This document shows positions 8,398-16,800 of a stretch of 64,000 bases of DNA, one piece after another. Position 1 is the first letter of the stretch, and every line of letters begins with the position of its first letter. Both the position numbers and the translations under genes were made by a program. The DNA is taken from positions 44,830-108,829 of the forward strand of contig CAAGII010000147.1 of the NCBI GenBank assembly GCA_900769875.1. The letters are read 5' to 3'. The notes below the pieces were generated by a model. It had not been told where the DNA came from, did not search any database, and saw only the letters and a program-made list of their open reading frames with translations. This DNA is from Clostridia bacterium (GTDB lineage Bacteria > Bacillota > Clostridia > Christensenellales > Aristaeellaceae).

Positions 8398-9030
8398 TTA
8401 TCTGTTCATCCAGCTTTCGTCCGAGGGATTGGCGCGGAAGCGCTTCAGGCGCTCGATATCCTCCGCGCGGATGTAACCCTCCTCCGCGGCGACCTCGCAT
8501 AGCACGTCGAAGTTGGACAGGCTGTGGTTGACAACGCCCGCGGCGTTCAGGCGCTCGATTCCCTTGCTCATGCCGTAGGTGAAGATGCTCGCGATGCCCA
8601 GCACCTCCGCGCCGGCCTCACGCAGCACATCGACGACCTCCAGCACGGAGCCGCCGGTGGAGATGAGATCCTCCACCACGACCACCTTCTGGCCGGGCAG
8701 CAGCCTGCCCTCAATCTGGTTGCCGCGGCCGTGATCCTTGTGCCCGCTGCGCACATAGCCCATGGGCAGGCCCATCATGTGGGCGGTGATGGCGGCGTGC
8801 GCAATGCCCGCGGTGGAGGTGCCCTCCAGCACCTCCGCTTCGGGATAGTAGCGGCGGATGGTTTCCATCAGCCCGGTTTCCACATCGGTACGCACCTCGG
8901 GCGAGGAAAGGGTGAGGCGGTTATCGCAGTAAATGGGGCTCTTGATGCCGCTGGCCCAGGTAAAGGGCTCGTCGGGACGCAGGAATACGGCATGAATGGA
9001 CAGAAGATCCTTCGCGATTTTTCTTTCCAT
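8398..9030 (-). CDS. pyrE: Orotate phosphoribosyltransferase
   Basis: Transfers phosphoribose from PRPP to orotate; 210 aa. The PRPP loop VVVVEDLISTGGS and the KDHGRGNQIEG flexible loop are intact. The ATG at 9030 follows AAGGAG with 8-bp spacing and is preferred over upstream in-frame codons. It is the fifth gene of the pyr operon. Confidence 0.96.
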   Translation of the reverse strand: MERKIAKDLLSIHAVFLRPDEPFTWASGIKSPIYCDNRLTLSSPEVRTDVETGLMETIRRYYPEAEVLEGTSTAGIAHAAITAHMMGLPMGYVRSGHKDHGRGNQIEGRLLPGQKVVVVEDLISTGGSVLEVVDVLREAGAEVLGIASIFTYGMSKGIERLNAAGVVNHSLSNFDVLCEVAAEEGYIRAEDIERLKRFRANPSDESWMNR

Positions 9031-9067
9031 GATGAACACTCCTTTGCTTGTCGCTGTCGTTTGTTTT

Positions 9068-9766
9068 TTACTGGCCAAGGAACTCGCGGCAGCAGCGCTC
9101 ATAGGCAGCCACGGGATCCTCCGCCGCGGTGATGGGACGGCCCACCACAATGTAGTCGCTGGCGGCCCGCGCCCGTTCGGGCGTCATGATGCGCACCTGA
9201 TCGCCCACCTCGCCGTCCGCAAAGCGGATGCCGGGGGTCACGGTGAGGAAATCCTCGCCGCAGGCCTCCTTGACCAGCGCGGCCTCCAGCGGCGAGCAGA
9301 CCACGCCGGGCAGTCCGGCTGCTTTGGCGTTGCGCGCGTAGGCCTTCACAGTGTCGGGCATGGACGCGTTCACGAGCAGCTCCTTCTGCATGCGCTCCTC
9401 GCTGGTGGAGGTCAGCTGGGTCACAGCCAGCAGCGTGGCGCAGCTGCCGTCCTCGCGGGTCAGTCCCTCACGGGCGGCCTCCATCATCGCGATGGTGCCG
9501 CTGGCGTGCAGATTGGTCATATCCACATCGAGACGGGAAAGCACCTTCATTGCCTTTTTCACGGTGTTGGGGATGTCGTGCAGCTTCAAATCCAGGAACA
9601 CCTTGTGCCCCCGCTCCTTGATGGCGCGCACAATGTCGGGGCCTTCCGCGTAGTACAGCTCCATGCCGATCTTGACATAGGGCTTGCGGCCGGTAAAGCG
9701 GTCGAGGAAGGCGAGGGTTTTCTCCTTGCTCTCAAAGTCGAGGGCGATGATCACATCCGTGGCCAT
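9068..9766 (-). CDS. pyrF: Orotidine 5'-phosphate decarboxylase
   Basis: Converts OMP to UMP; 232 aa. The catalytic motif FLDLKLHDIPNTV with the Lys/Asp network and the C-terminal phosphate loop (VVGRPIT) are present. The start at 9766 (MATDVIIALDF) lies 8 bp from AAGGAGG. This is the shorter PyrF type found in Firmicutes. Confidence 0.96.
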   Translation of the reverse strand: MATDVIIALDFESKEKTLAFLDRFTGRKPYVKIGMELYYAEGPDIVRAIKERGHKVFLDLKLHDIPNTVKKAMKVLSRLDVDMTNLHASGTIAMMEAAREGLTREDGSCATLLAVTQLTSTSEERMQKELLVNASMPDTVKAYARNAKAAGLPGVVCSPLEAALVKEACGEDFLTVTPGIRFADGEVGDQVRIMTPERARAASDYIVVGRPITAAEDPVAAYERCCREFLGQ

Positions 9767-9798
9767 GATGAAACCTCCTTGCATTTGCGTCGCTTTGT

Positions 9799-10707
9799 TC
9801 AGATGCGCGTGATGTCGCTCAGACAGTCAATGCCGAGCGAATCCATCACGGCGGGAAGATCGTCAATGATGTCCCTGCAGGCGGTCGGGTTCACCAGATT
9901 GGCGGCGCCGACCTGCACAGCCTTCGCACCGGCCATGAGCATCTCGACAACGTCCTGCGCGGTCGAAATGCCGCCCATGCCGATCACGGGGATGCTCACA
10001 GCACCCGTGACCTGATACACCATGCGCAGCGCCACCGGGAAGATGCCGGGGCCGGAGTAGCCGCCCATGGTGTTGGCGAGCACCGGACGGCGGCGCCTGA
10101 TGTCAATGCGCATGCCCAGCAGCGTGTTGATGAGGCTCAGTCCGTCCGCGCCCGCGTCCTCGCAGGCTTTGGCGATGGACACGATGTCCGTCACATTGGG
10201 GCTGAGCTTGATGTAAACGGGCTTGGTCGCCACGCGCTTCACGGCGGACGTGATCCGGGCGGCCGCCTCGCAGCTGGTGCCGAACGCCATGCCGCCGCCG
10301 TGCACATTGGGGCAGGAGATGTTGATTTCAAGAATCTCAACCTGCTCCTCGTGCGTCAGCCGCTCTGCGGCGTACACATAGTCCTCCACCGAGAAGCCGC
10401 TGATGTTGGCGATGATGGGCTTGCGGAAGATTCTGCGCAGTGCGGGAAGCTCATGGGCGATGACATGCTCCACGCCGGGATTTTGCAGCCCGACGCTGTT
10501 GAGCATACCGTCGTGGCACTCCGCGATGCGGGGCGTGGGGTTGCCGAAGCGCGCTTCGCGGGTCGTACCCTTGAAGGAAAGGCTGCCCAGCACGTTGATG
10601 TCATAATAGGGGGTGAACTCCTGCCCGAAGCCAAAGGTGCCGCTGGCCGGAATCACGGGGTTGTCCAGCCGCACGCCGGAGAGGGTGACCGAAAGATCCT
10701 TCACCAT
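9799..10707 (-). CDS. pyrD: Dihydroorotate dehydrogenase B, catalytic subunit
   Basis: FMN subunit of the class 1B enzyme, 302 aa, oxidising dihydroorotate to orotate. The catalytic loop NISCPNVHGGG carries the class 1 cysteine, and GMGGIST near the C-terminus binds FMN. The ATG at 10707 follows AAGGAGG and overlaps the end of pyrK by 7 bp, which fits the obligate PyrD-PyrK complex. The open frame upstream of this codon is overlap with pyrK. Confidence 0.96.
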   Translation of the reverse strand: MVKDLSVTLSGVRLDNPVIPASGTFGFGQEFTPYYDINVLGSLSFKGTTREARFGNPTPRIAECHDGMLNSVGLQNPGVEHVIAHELPALRRIFRKPIIANISGFSVEDYVYAAERLTHEEQVEILEINISCPNVHGGGMAFGTSCEAAARITSAVKRVATKPVYIKLSPNVTDIVSIAKACEDAGADGLSLINTLLGMRIDIRRRRPVLANTMGGYSGPGIFPVALRMVYQVTGAVSIPVIGMGGISTAQDVVEMLMAGAKAVQVGAANLVNPTACRDIIDDLPAVMDSLGIDCLSDITRI

Positions 10708-11423
10708 AGGATTTCCTCCTTGTCCAGCACGGGCCCGTCCTTGCAGATACGCTTGTAGCCGCCCTTCACCCTGACGGTGCAGCCCATGCACGCGCCGAAG
10801 CCGCAGCCCATGCGCTCCTCAAAGCTGTACTGGCCGGGCACCGTGGTCGCGCTGTCCAGCGCGCGGAGCATCGGCAGGGGGCCGCAGGCGCACACGCTGT
10901 CAAAGTCGAGCTTTGAAAGCGCGTCCGTCACAAGGCCGCGCATTCCCTCGCTGCCGTCCATCGTGGTGACGGTCATGGGCGCGCCCATTTGCTCGATTTC
11001 ATCGCGCAGGAAGATTTCATCCGCCGTACCAAAGCCGGCGAGCACCGTGGGCTGCTTGCCCTCGCGAAGCAGCGCCCTGCACAGCCCCACAAGCGGGGGA
11101 AGCCCCACGCCGCCGCCGACAAGCAGCGGACGCATGCCGCAGCGAGCGGTGTCAAAGCCGTTGCCAAGCCCGGTGAGCAGGTCAAGCGCCATACCGGGCC
11201 GGTAGCCGGTCATCGCGTCCGTGCCGTTGCCCACGACCTTGTACACAAGCGTCAGGGATTCGCTGTCCCAGTCGCATACCGAGATGGGGCGGCGCAGATA
11301 GAAGCCCGGCAGCTGCAGCTGCACAAACTGGCCCGGGCGTGTGATGGCGGACGTGTCGCCACGCAGCCTCATCCGCCATACAAGGCGGGTCAGCGGCAGG
11401 TGTTCGGTGATGATGAATTGCAT
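10701..11423 (-). CDS. pyrK: Dihydroorotate dehydrogenase B, electron-transfer subunit
   Basis: FAD and [2Fe-2S] subunit of 240 aa that passes electrons from PyrD to NAD. The N-terminal flavin-binding barrel contains YLRRPISVCD, and the NAD-binding part contains LLVGGGVGLPPL. The C-terminal cluster cysteines are in CGFGACMGC plus a later Cys. AAGGAGG precedes the ATG. Confidence 0.96.
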   Translation of the reverse strand: MQFIITEHLPLTRLVWRMRLRGDTSAITRPGQFVQLQLPGFYLRRPISVCDWDSESLTLVYKVVGNGTDAMTGYRPGMALDLLTGLGNGFDTARCGMRPLLVGGGVGLPPLVGLCRALLREGKQPTVLAGFGTADEIFLRDEIEQMGAPMTVTTMDGSEGMRGLVTDALSKLDFDSVCACGPLPMLRALDSATTVPGQYSFEERMGCGFGACMGCTVRVKGGYKRICKDGPVLDKEEILW

Positions 11424-11445
11424 CCGTGTACCTCCTTGCGCCTGA

Positions 11446-12717
11446 TTACAGCGCGGTATAGGCGATCCTGTCGCCCACCATGGTCAAACGGCAGGCGGCG
11501 TGTACCTCCCAGCCGACAAAGGGCGTCGCGCGCCCCATGGAGAGGAACTGCTCCGGGTCGATGCGCTCGCATGCGTGCAGGTCAAACGCGGTCAGCTCGG
11601 CGCGCGCGCCCTCGCGCAGACCGCCGGACAGACGGAAGCGTGCGCGCGGCGCGTACGACAGCCTGTCAATGAGCATGGAAAGCGGCATCACGCCCGTCTC
11701 CACAAGCCTCGTATAAAGCAGAGGGAACGCCGTTTCAATGCCCACGATTCCCATGGCGGAGCGCGCGAGGCCGCGGCTCTTTTCCTCGGCGCTGTGCGGC
11801 GCGTGGTCGGTGGCGATCATGTCGATCGTGCCGTCCAGCAGCCCCTCCAGCAGGGCCTGCCGGTCGCTCTCGTCGCGCAGGGGCGGGTTCATTTTGAAGC
11901 GGCCCTCGTCCCGCAGGTCGTCCTGTGAAAGCAGCAGATAGTGCGGCGCGGTCTCGCAGGTGATGTTCAGCCCCTCCGCCTTGGCCGCGCGGATCAGCGC
12001 CACCGATTCTCGGCAGCTGACATGACACACATGATAGGCGCAGCCGGTTTCGCGCGCCAGTGCGATATCGCGCCTGATCGGCTCCCATTCGCTCTGGGAG
12101 GGAATGCCCGGGATGCCGTGCGCCCTCGCGTAGCTGCCCGCGTGGATCGCGCCGTGCTGCGGAATGAGGCGCATATCCTCGCAGTGCGCGGCGATGATGC
12201 TGTCCGCCTCACGGCAGCGCCGCATCGCAAGGCGCATGGTGTCCTCCTCCTTCACGCCGCGCCCGTCGTCGGAAAAGCCGCATACGCGCGGAGCGAGGCG
12301 CGCCATGTCCACCACCTCGCCCTCGCCCCGCTGACCGCGGGTGATCGCGCCGTAGGGCATCACGCGGATCACCGCGTTTTCCGCAATCAGCTTTTCCTGC
12401 GCCGCAAGACCCTCGTCGCAGTCGGGCACGGGATTCAGGTTGGGCATGGCGCATACGGTGGTGTAGCCGCCGCGCGCGCATGCCCGCGTGCCGCTTGCGA
12501 TGGTTTCCTTATAAGAAAAACCCGGCTCGCGCAAATGCACATGCACATCCACGAAACCGGGAAAAACAGCCAGACCGTCAAGATCCAAAACGCGTGCCTG
12601 GGGGGAAGCCAAAACAGTATCGCCCATGGCGCTGATGACGCCGTCCGTGATCTCCACATCCATGGGATGAAGCTGCCCCCGGTCATAGACCAGACCGCCC
12701 TGAAGCAAGGTTTTCAT
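11446..12717 (-). CDS. pyrC: Dihydroorotase
   Basis: Zinc amidohydrolase of 423 aa that closes the dihydroorotate ring. The metal-binding HVHLREPG motif is near residue 58, a second metal-site region lies in the middle of the protein, and ATDHAPHS near residue 303 carries the catalytic Asp. The ATG at 12717 is preceded by GGAGG at 7 bp. It is the first gene of the seven-gene pyr operon; carbamoyl-phosphate synthetase and pyrR are not in the window. Confidence 0.96.
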   Translation of the reverse strand: MKTLLQGGLVYDRGQLHPMDVEITDGVISAMGDTVLASPQARVLDLDGLAVFPGFVDVHVHLREPGFSYKETIASGTRACARGGYTTVCAMPNLNPVPDCDEGLAAQEKLIAENAVIRVMPYGAITRGQRGEGEVVDMARLAPRVCGFSDDGRGVKEEDTMRLAMRRCREADSIIAAHCEDMRLIPQHGAIHAGSYARAHGIPGIPSQSEWEPIRRDIALARETGCAYHVCHVSCRESVALIRAAKAEGLNITCETAPHYLLLSQDDLRDEGRFKMNPPLRDESDRQALLEGLLDGTIDMIATDHAPHSAEEKSRGLARSAMGIVGIETAFPLLYTRLVETGVMPLSMLIDRLSYAPRARFRLSGGLREGARAELTAFDLHACERIDPEQFLSMGRATPFVGWEVHAACRLTMVGDRIAYTAL

Positions 12718-12793
12718 CAAGCATCCTCCCCGCCGGGACATTGCCAGCTGCCAATATCAGACCGCACGAAACAAGCACCCTGCGGCCTGCTCT

Positions 12794-12822
12794 ATTATAG
12801 CGGATACCGAGGGGGATTTCAA
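12794..12822 (-). promoter_or_regulatory. Promoter of the pyr operon
   Basis: Minus strand TTGAAA (12822-12817), 17-bp spacer, TATAAT (12799-12794). The roughly 70-nt leader can fold a GCCGCA/TGCGGT hairpin but shows no terminator, so classical PyrR attenuation is not supported. Confidence 0.8.
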
Positions 12823-12865
12823 GGGGAACATGCCCGCATTTTCATACAAACAGCCGTATTTTGTC

Positions 12866-12894
12866 TTGCTGTCAGGCGCGGAGTGTGCTATAAT
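12866..12894 (+). promoter_or_regulatory. mscL promoter
   Basis: TTGCTG (12866-12871), 17 bp, TATAAT (12889-12894), arranged back to back with the pyr promoter. Confidence 0.65.
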
Positions 12895-12937
12895 GAAGCA
12901 ATCCATGATACCCCATACGACAAAGGAGGAATCTCCC

Positions 12938-13366
12938 ATGAAGAAGTTTCTCAATGAGTTCAAGGCCTTTGCCCTGCGCGGCAATGTACTCGACCTCGCA
13001 GTCGGCGTGATCGTCGGCGGCGCGTTCACCGCGATTGTCACCGCGCTGACCACCAACTTCATCAACCCCCTGCTCAACTTCATCCTCACGCCCGACCATC
13101 AGCCCGGCATGATCGGCGATACCGGCGTGGCGTGGACGTTTGGCGGCGCGCTCTCCGCGTTCCTGACGGTGGTTGTCAACTTCGTCATCACGGCGTTCGT
13201 GCTGTTCTGCATCGTGCGCGGCATCAACAAGCTGGTTTCGCTGGGCAAGAAGCCCGAAGCGCCCAAGGCGCCCACCACCAAGGAGTGCCCCTACTGCAAG
13301 AGCGAGATCCCGCTGCTGGCCAGCAAGTGCAAGTTCTGCGCCTCCGAGGTTCCGGTGAAAAAGTAA
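12938..13366 (+). CDS. mscL: Large-conductance mechanosensitive channel with C-terminal zinc ribbon
   Basis: Pressure-relief channel of 142 aa. The N-terminal amphipathic helix (MKKFLNEFKAFALRG) and TM1 (NVLDLAVGVIVGGAF) are canonical, followed by a periplasmic-type loop and TM2. In place of the usual C-terminal helix there is a short linker and a four-cysteine ribbon (CPYCKSE, then CKFC) at about residues 115-137. The start at 12938 has AAAGGAGGA upstream. The gene is monocistronic, divergent from pyrC. Confidence 0.95.
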   Translation: MKKFLNEFKAFALRGNVLDLAVGVIVGGAFTAIVTALTTNFINPLLNFILTPDHQPGMIGDTGVAWTFGGALSAFLTVVVNFVITAFVLFCIVRGINKLVSLGKKPEAPKAPTTKECPYCKSEIPLLASKCKFCASEVPVKK

Positions 13367-13376
13367 CGCCCGGCGG

Positions 13377-13405
13377 TTGACAAAACCGCGCGGCGCGTGT
13401 ATACT
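13377..13405 (+). promoter_or_regulatory. Promoter of the flavin reductase-like gene
   Basis: TTGACA (13377-13382), 17 bp, TATACT (13400-13405), starting 11 bp after the mscL stop codon and upstream of an intrinsic terminator. Confidence 0.75.
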
Positions 13406-13432
13406 CTTTCCACACACGCTTACAGCAATGCA

Positions 13433-13470
13433 AGCCTCTGCGATTGAACATGACGGCGCAGGGGCTTTTT
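13433..13470 (+). terminator. Terminator between mscL and the flavin reductase-like gene
   Basis: AGCCTCTGCG (13433-13442) pairs with CGCAGGGGCT (13457-13466, one G-U pair), then TTTTT. Because a strong promoter lies between mscL and this hairpin, it also interrupts the leader of the downstream gene and could act as an attenuator. Confidence 0.75.
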
Positions 13471-13513
13471 CTATACTTTTCTGCAAGGGAAGCCCGCTGC
13501 ATGGGAGGAAAAA

Positions 13514-14086
13514 ATGAATACTGTCAAGCGAAAAAACGTCGGCACGCACTTCTCCATGTGCGTACAGCCCGCCTTTCTGATTGGCACGAACAATGAGGAC
13601 GGCTCGTACAACTTCGCGCCCATCACATGGGTCAGCGTGACCAATGAACGGGACGACGAGTATCTGCTGGTCATCAGCATGGCAGGCACCAAAACGACAA
13701 AGCAGAATGTCATCCGCACGGGCGTGCTGAGCGTCAACCTTGTCAGCACGGACATGCTCGCGCTTATGGATTACCTCGGCACCCATCACGCGAGCGACGG
13801 CAGAAAGGACGCGCTTCCCTACGCGGTGGGGCGGGGCGCGGCAGTTGACGTGCCCGTGCTGGATGCAAGCCGCTGGGTCTACGAATGCGAGGTCGAGCGC
13901 GCGGTGGAGACGGGAGTGTCCACAACCTTCTTCTGCCGCATCCGGAACATCCAGGTGGATGAGCGGCTGCATTGCCGCGACGCGTTCGACGTCGATCTGA
14001 CGCAGCTGGACCCGGTGATCTATTCGGGCAAATACCACAGCGTCGGCCGCCTGCTGGGCAGCATTGGCGACCTTGCGCGGCCATGA
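13514..14086 (+). CDS. Flavin reductase-like FMN-binding protein
   Basis: 190-aa protein of the flavin reductase-like split-barrel family (DIM6/NTAB type). The FMN-binding stretch FAPITWVSVTNERDD is near the N-terminus and SMAGTKTTKQNV supplies the phosphate site. Members reduce flavins or act as flavin-dependent detoxification enzymes; the substrate here cannot be inferred. The gene has GGGAGG before its ATG. It has its own promoter with a terminator in the leader, and lies 51 bp ahead of an ABC exporter operon. Confidence 0.88.
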   Translation: MNTVKRKNVGTHFSMCVQPAFLIGTNNEDGSYNFAPITWVSVTNERDDEYLLVISMAGTKTTKQNVIRTGVLSVNLVSTDMLALMDYLGTHHASDGRKDALPYAVGRGAAVDVPVLDASRWVYECEVERAVETGVSTTFFCRIRNIQVDERLHCRDAFDVDLTQLDPVIYSGKYHSVGRLLGSIGDLARP

Positions 14087-14137
14087 TGCGCGCACCGGCA
14101 ATGTTTGGACACACGAATGAAGGGAGGGACTTTCTCC

Positions 14138-15133
14138 ATGCAGACGGAGAAAAACACAGGCTACATCCGTGCCGATGGTCTTTGCAAGCAGTACATCCGC
14201 CGCGTCAAGACAGAGGGCGGCGGTCTGTCGCGGCTGTGGAAGCGCGAAACGCAGCGCGTGGACGCCCTGACGGACGTCAGCTTCACGGTGGGCGAGGGGG
14301 AGCTGGTGGGGCTGATTGGCCCCAACGGCGCGGGAAAATCGACCACGGTCAAGCTGCTTTGCGGCATTCTTACCCCCAGCTCCGGCACCTGCACGGTGAA
14401 CGGGCGCGTGCCGTGGAAGGAGCGGCGCGAGCATGTGCGGGAGCTTGGCGCGGTCTTCGGGCAGCGCAGCCAGCTGTGGTGGGATGTGCCCATCCGTGAT
14501 TCCTACGAGCTGCTGCGCGATGTGTACGGCCTTTCGCAATCCGGCTACCGCGCGCGTCTTGAGGAGCTGACCGACGCGCTCGACCTTGCGCCGCTGATGG
14601 AAACGCCTCTGCGGCAGCTGTCGCTGGGTCAGCGGATGCGCGCGGAGCTGTGCGGCTCGCTGCTGCATGAGCCGAGGCTGCTGTTTCTGGATGAGCCGAC
14701 CATCGGTCTGGACGCGGTGAGCAAGCTGAAGCTGCGCACCTTCATCCGTGACGAGAACCGCCGCCACGGCACCACCGTGCTGCTGACCACCCACGACATG
14801 GAGGATATGCTGGCGCTGTGCAGCCGCGTGATGGTGCTGGGGCATGGGCGGCTTCTGTACGACGGCGGTCTGGACGCGCTGCTCAGGCGGTACGATACCA
14901 CGCATGTGCTGCGCTGCACCTTTGACGGCGCGGCGGACTGGAGCGGGCTGCCGAATTGCGTTTCGCGCAGCGCGGAGGGAGAGACAACCCTGCTGACCTA
15001 CAGCCCGTCCGAGCTTCCTACGGCAACGCTGCTCAATCATGTGCTGCGCGCCGGTACGCTGCGCGAAATGACGCTCAAGGAGCAGAACATCGACGCCATC
15101 ATTGCCCGGATGTACAAGGAGCTTGCGCTATGA
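14138..15133 (+). CDS. ABC-2 exporter ATP-binding protein
   Basis: ATPase of 331 aa. Walker A is GPNGAGKST, the signature is the variant LSLGQRMR, and Walker B is LLFLDEPT. The N-terminal extension and tail match the ATPases paired with two DUF990-type permeases (viologen-exporter family). The ATG at 14138 is preferred over the upstream in-frame ATG because AGGGAGGG lies 10 bp before it. It overlaps the first permease by 4 bp. Confidence 0.92.
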   Translation: MQTEKNTGYIRADGLCKQYIRRVKTEGGGLSRLWKRETQRVDALTDVSFTVGEGELVGLIGPNGAGKSTTVKLLCGILTPSSGTCTVNGRVPWKERREHVRELGAVFGQRSQLWWDVPIRDSYELLRDVYGLSQSGYRARLEELTDALDLAPLMETPLRQLSLGQRMRAELCGSLLHEPRLLFLDEPTIGLDAVSKLKLRTFIRDENRRHGTTVLLTTHDMEDMLALCSRVMVLGHGRLLYDGGLDALLRRYDTTHVLRCTFDGAADWSGLPNCVSRSAEGETTLLTYSPSELPTATLLNHVLRAGTLREMTLKEQNIDAIIARMYKELAL

Positions 15134-15927
15134 AGCAATGGAAGCCGTATCTGAGCGCGTTCCGTCTGCGCGCCCTGCTGGAGACCCAGTATCGCGGCGC
15201 TGCGTTTGGCGGGCAGGTGACGCAGCTCTTTTTTGCCATGGTGCTGATTCTTCTCTACGAGGCGCTGTACGACGGGAAGGATCCCGCCGCGTTTGCGCAG
15301 GTGGTGAGCTATGTGTGGCTGCAGCAGATGCTTTTCCGCGCCCTCTTTTCCAGCGAGGTTGAGCTGAGCAGCCAGATCATGTCCGGCGGCGTGGCCTATT
15401 CGTTGATCCGCCCGGTGGATCAGCAGGCGTGGTGGTTCTGCCGCACGCTGGCGCTGAAGGTGGTCGCCTGCCTGATGCGGTTTGTGCCCATGCTGCTGGT
15501 GCAAGTGCTGCTCCCGCCGGTATACCGGCTACAGCTGCCGGATTCTCCGCTTGCCCTTGCGCAGTTTCTTGTCTCGCTGTGCCTTGGCATGCTGTGCCTG
15601 ACGCAGATTGCGAGCATCAGCGACGGCATGACCATGATCACGCTGGACAGGCGCGGCGTGAGCAGCATCATCAACCTGTCCATGGCGGCGCTCTCGGGCA
15701 ATATTGTGCCGCTGACGTTGTTCCCGGAAAAGGTGCAGTCGCTCATCCGCTATCAGCCCTTTGCGCAGGCGCTGGACGCGCCCATCCGCATGTATCAGCA
15801 CCAGCAGGCGCTGCCTGACTTCGCGCTGAGCCTTGCGGTGCAGGCGCTCTGGCTTGCGGTGCTGACGCTTTGCGCGCGTATGCTCTGGCGCAGACAGCTG
15901 CGCTCGATGGTAGTACAGGGAGGTTGA
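15130..15927 (+). CDS. ABC-2 family exporter permease 1
   Basis: Integral membrane protein of 265 aa with about six hydrophobic segments, of the ABC-2 (DUF990-like) family. It starts at the ATGA overlap with the ATPase stop, so the longer upstream frame is discarded. It forms a heterodimeric pore with the next gene product. Homologous three-gene sets export cationic compounds such as viologens in cyanobacteria, but the substrate here is unknown. Confidence 0.87.
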   Translation: MKQWKPYLSAFRLRALLETQYRGAAFGGQVTQLFFAMVLILLYEALYDGKDPAAFAQVVSYVWLQQMLFRALFSSEVELSSQIMSGGVAYSLIRPVDQQAWWFCRTLALKVVACLMRFVPMLLVQVLLPPVYRLQLPDSPLALAQFLVSLCLGMLCLTQIASISDGMTMITLDRRGVSSIINLSMAALSGNIVPLTLFPEKVQSLIRYQPFAQALDAPIRMYQHQQALPDFALSLAVQALWLAVLTLCARMLWRRQLRSMVVQGG

Positions 15928-15932
15928 AGCGA

Positions 15933-16721
15933 TTGAAATACGTATGTCATTCCATGCGCATGATGCTGCGCTGCGCCACGCAGTACCGCGCGTCCTTCCT
16001 GCTGCAGACGCTGGGGCAGCTCATCATGACCGCGGGAGACCTGATGGCGGTGCTGGTGCTGATGAACCGTTTCGCGCATGTGGGACAGTGGCAGCCGGAT
16101 GAAATTCTTGTGTTCTTTGGCGTGATGCAGCTGAGCTTCTCGCTGACCGAGTGCTTCGGGCGCGGCATCACCAGCTTTGATCAGATGATTCGCAACGGAC
16201 AGTTTGACTGCCTGATGCTTAGGCCGCGCAGCCTGCTTCTGCAGGTGGTCTGCTCCGCGCTTGATCCGAGACGGCTGATTACCTCGCTCGTCGGGCTTGC
16301 CGCGGTGTGGGCGGGATTCACGCGCCTGGGGCTTTCGTGGTCGGCGGAGCGCGTGATCCTGCTTGTGCTCTCGGTGACAGGCGGCACCTTCCTGCTGCTC
16401 GGGCTTTTCCTGATCGCGGCGGCGGTGGTGTTCTTCTCGGTGCGCTCCATCGAAATGCTCAATGTGCTGACCTATGGCGGGCGGTCGGCATGCCAGTATC
16501 CGGCGGACATCTACCCGGGCCCGCTGCGGGTGCTCTTTACTTGGGTTGCGCCGTTTGTGGTGTGCATGCAGCTCCCCGTCAGCGTCATGCTGGGCAAGCC
16601 GCTGCTGCCCGTCGGGTTCGGCGGCGCATGTGCCGCGCCGCTGATGGGCGTCGCGTTCTTCCTGCTGATGTCGCGGCTGTGGTATGTGGGCGCGCGGCAT
16701 TACCGATCCACCGGCTCATAA
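15933..16721 (+). CDS. ABC-2 family exporter permease 2
   Basis: 262-aa membrane protein, partner of the preceding permease, with six predicted helices and the ABC-2 architecture. The TTG at 15933 is chosen because GGGAGG ends 9 bp upstream; the codons farther upstream overlap permease 1. The operon ends in a bidirectional terminator shared with the converging jag operon. Confidence 0.86.
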   Translation: MKYVCHSMRMMLRCATQYRASFLLQTLGQLIMTAGDLMAVLVLMNRFAHVGQWQPDEILVFFGVMQLSFSLTECFGRGITSFDQMIRNGQFDCLMLRPRSLLLQVVCSALDPRRLITSLVGLAAVWAGFTRLGLSWSAERVILLVLSVTGGTFLLLGLFLIAAAVVFFSVRSIEMLNVLTYGGRSACQYPADIYPGPLRVLFTWVAPFVVCMQLPVSVMLGKPLLPVGFGGACAAPLMGVAFFLLMSRLWYVGARHYRSTGS

Positions 16722-16727
16722 GCATGC

Positions 16728-16774
16728 AAAAAGCGAAGCCGCCCCGGCCTGATGGCTGTGACGGCTCCGCTTTT
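16728..16774. terminator. Bidirectional terminator between exporter and jag operons
   Basis: AAAAAGCG-A-AGCCG pairs with CGGCT-C-CGCTTTT around a loop. T-runs flank both ends, so it serves both converging transcripts. Confidence 0.85.
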
Positions 16775-16800
16775 CTATGGGGGCTGCTGCGTCCGGGCTG

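Noticed and set aside
12718..12793. PyrR-type attenuator in the pyr leader
   Set aside because: Only one hairpin, no terminator and no convincing PyrR-binding loop; pyrR absent from the window.
12872..15040. 722-aa minus-strand frame across mscL, the flavin reductase gene and the ABC ATPase
   Set aside because: Overlaps three recognisable plus-strand genes and their regulatory sites; no domain.
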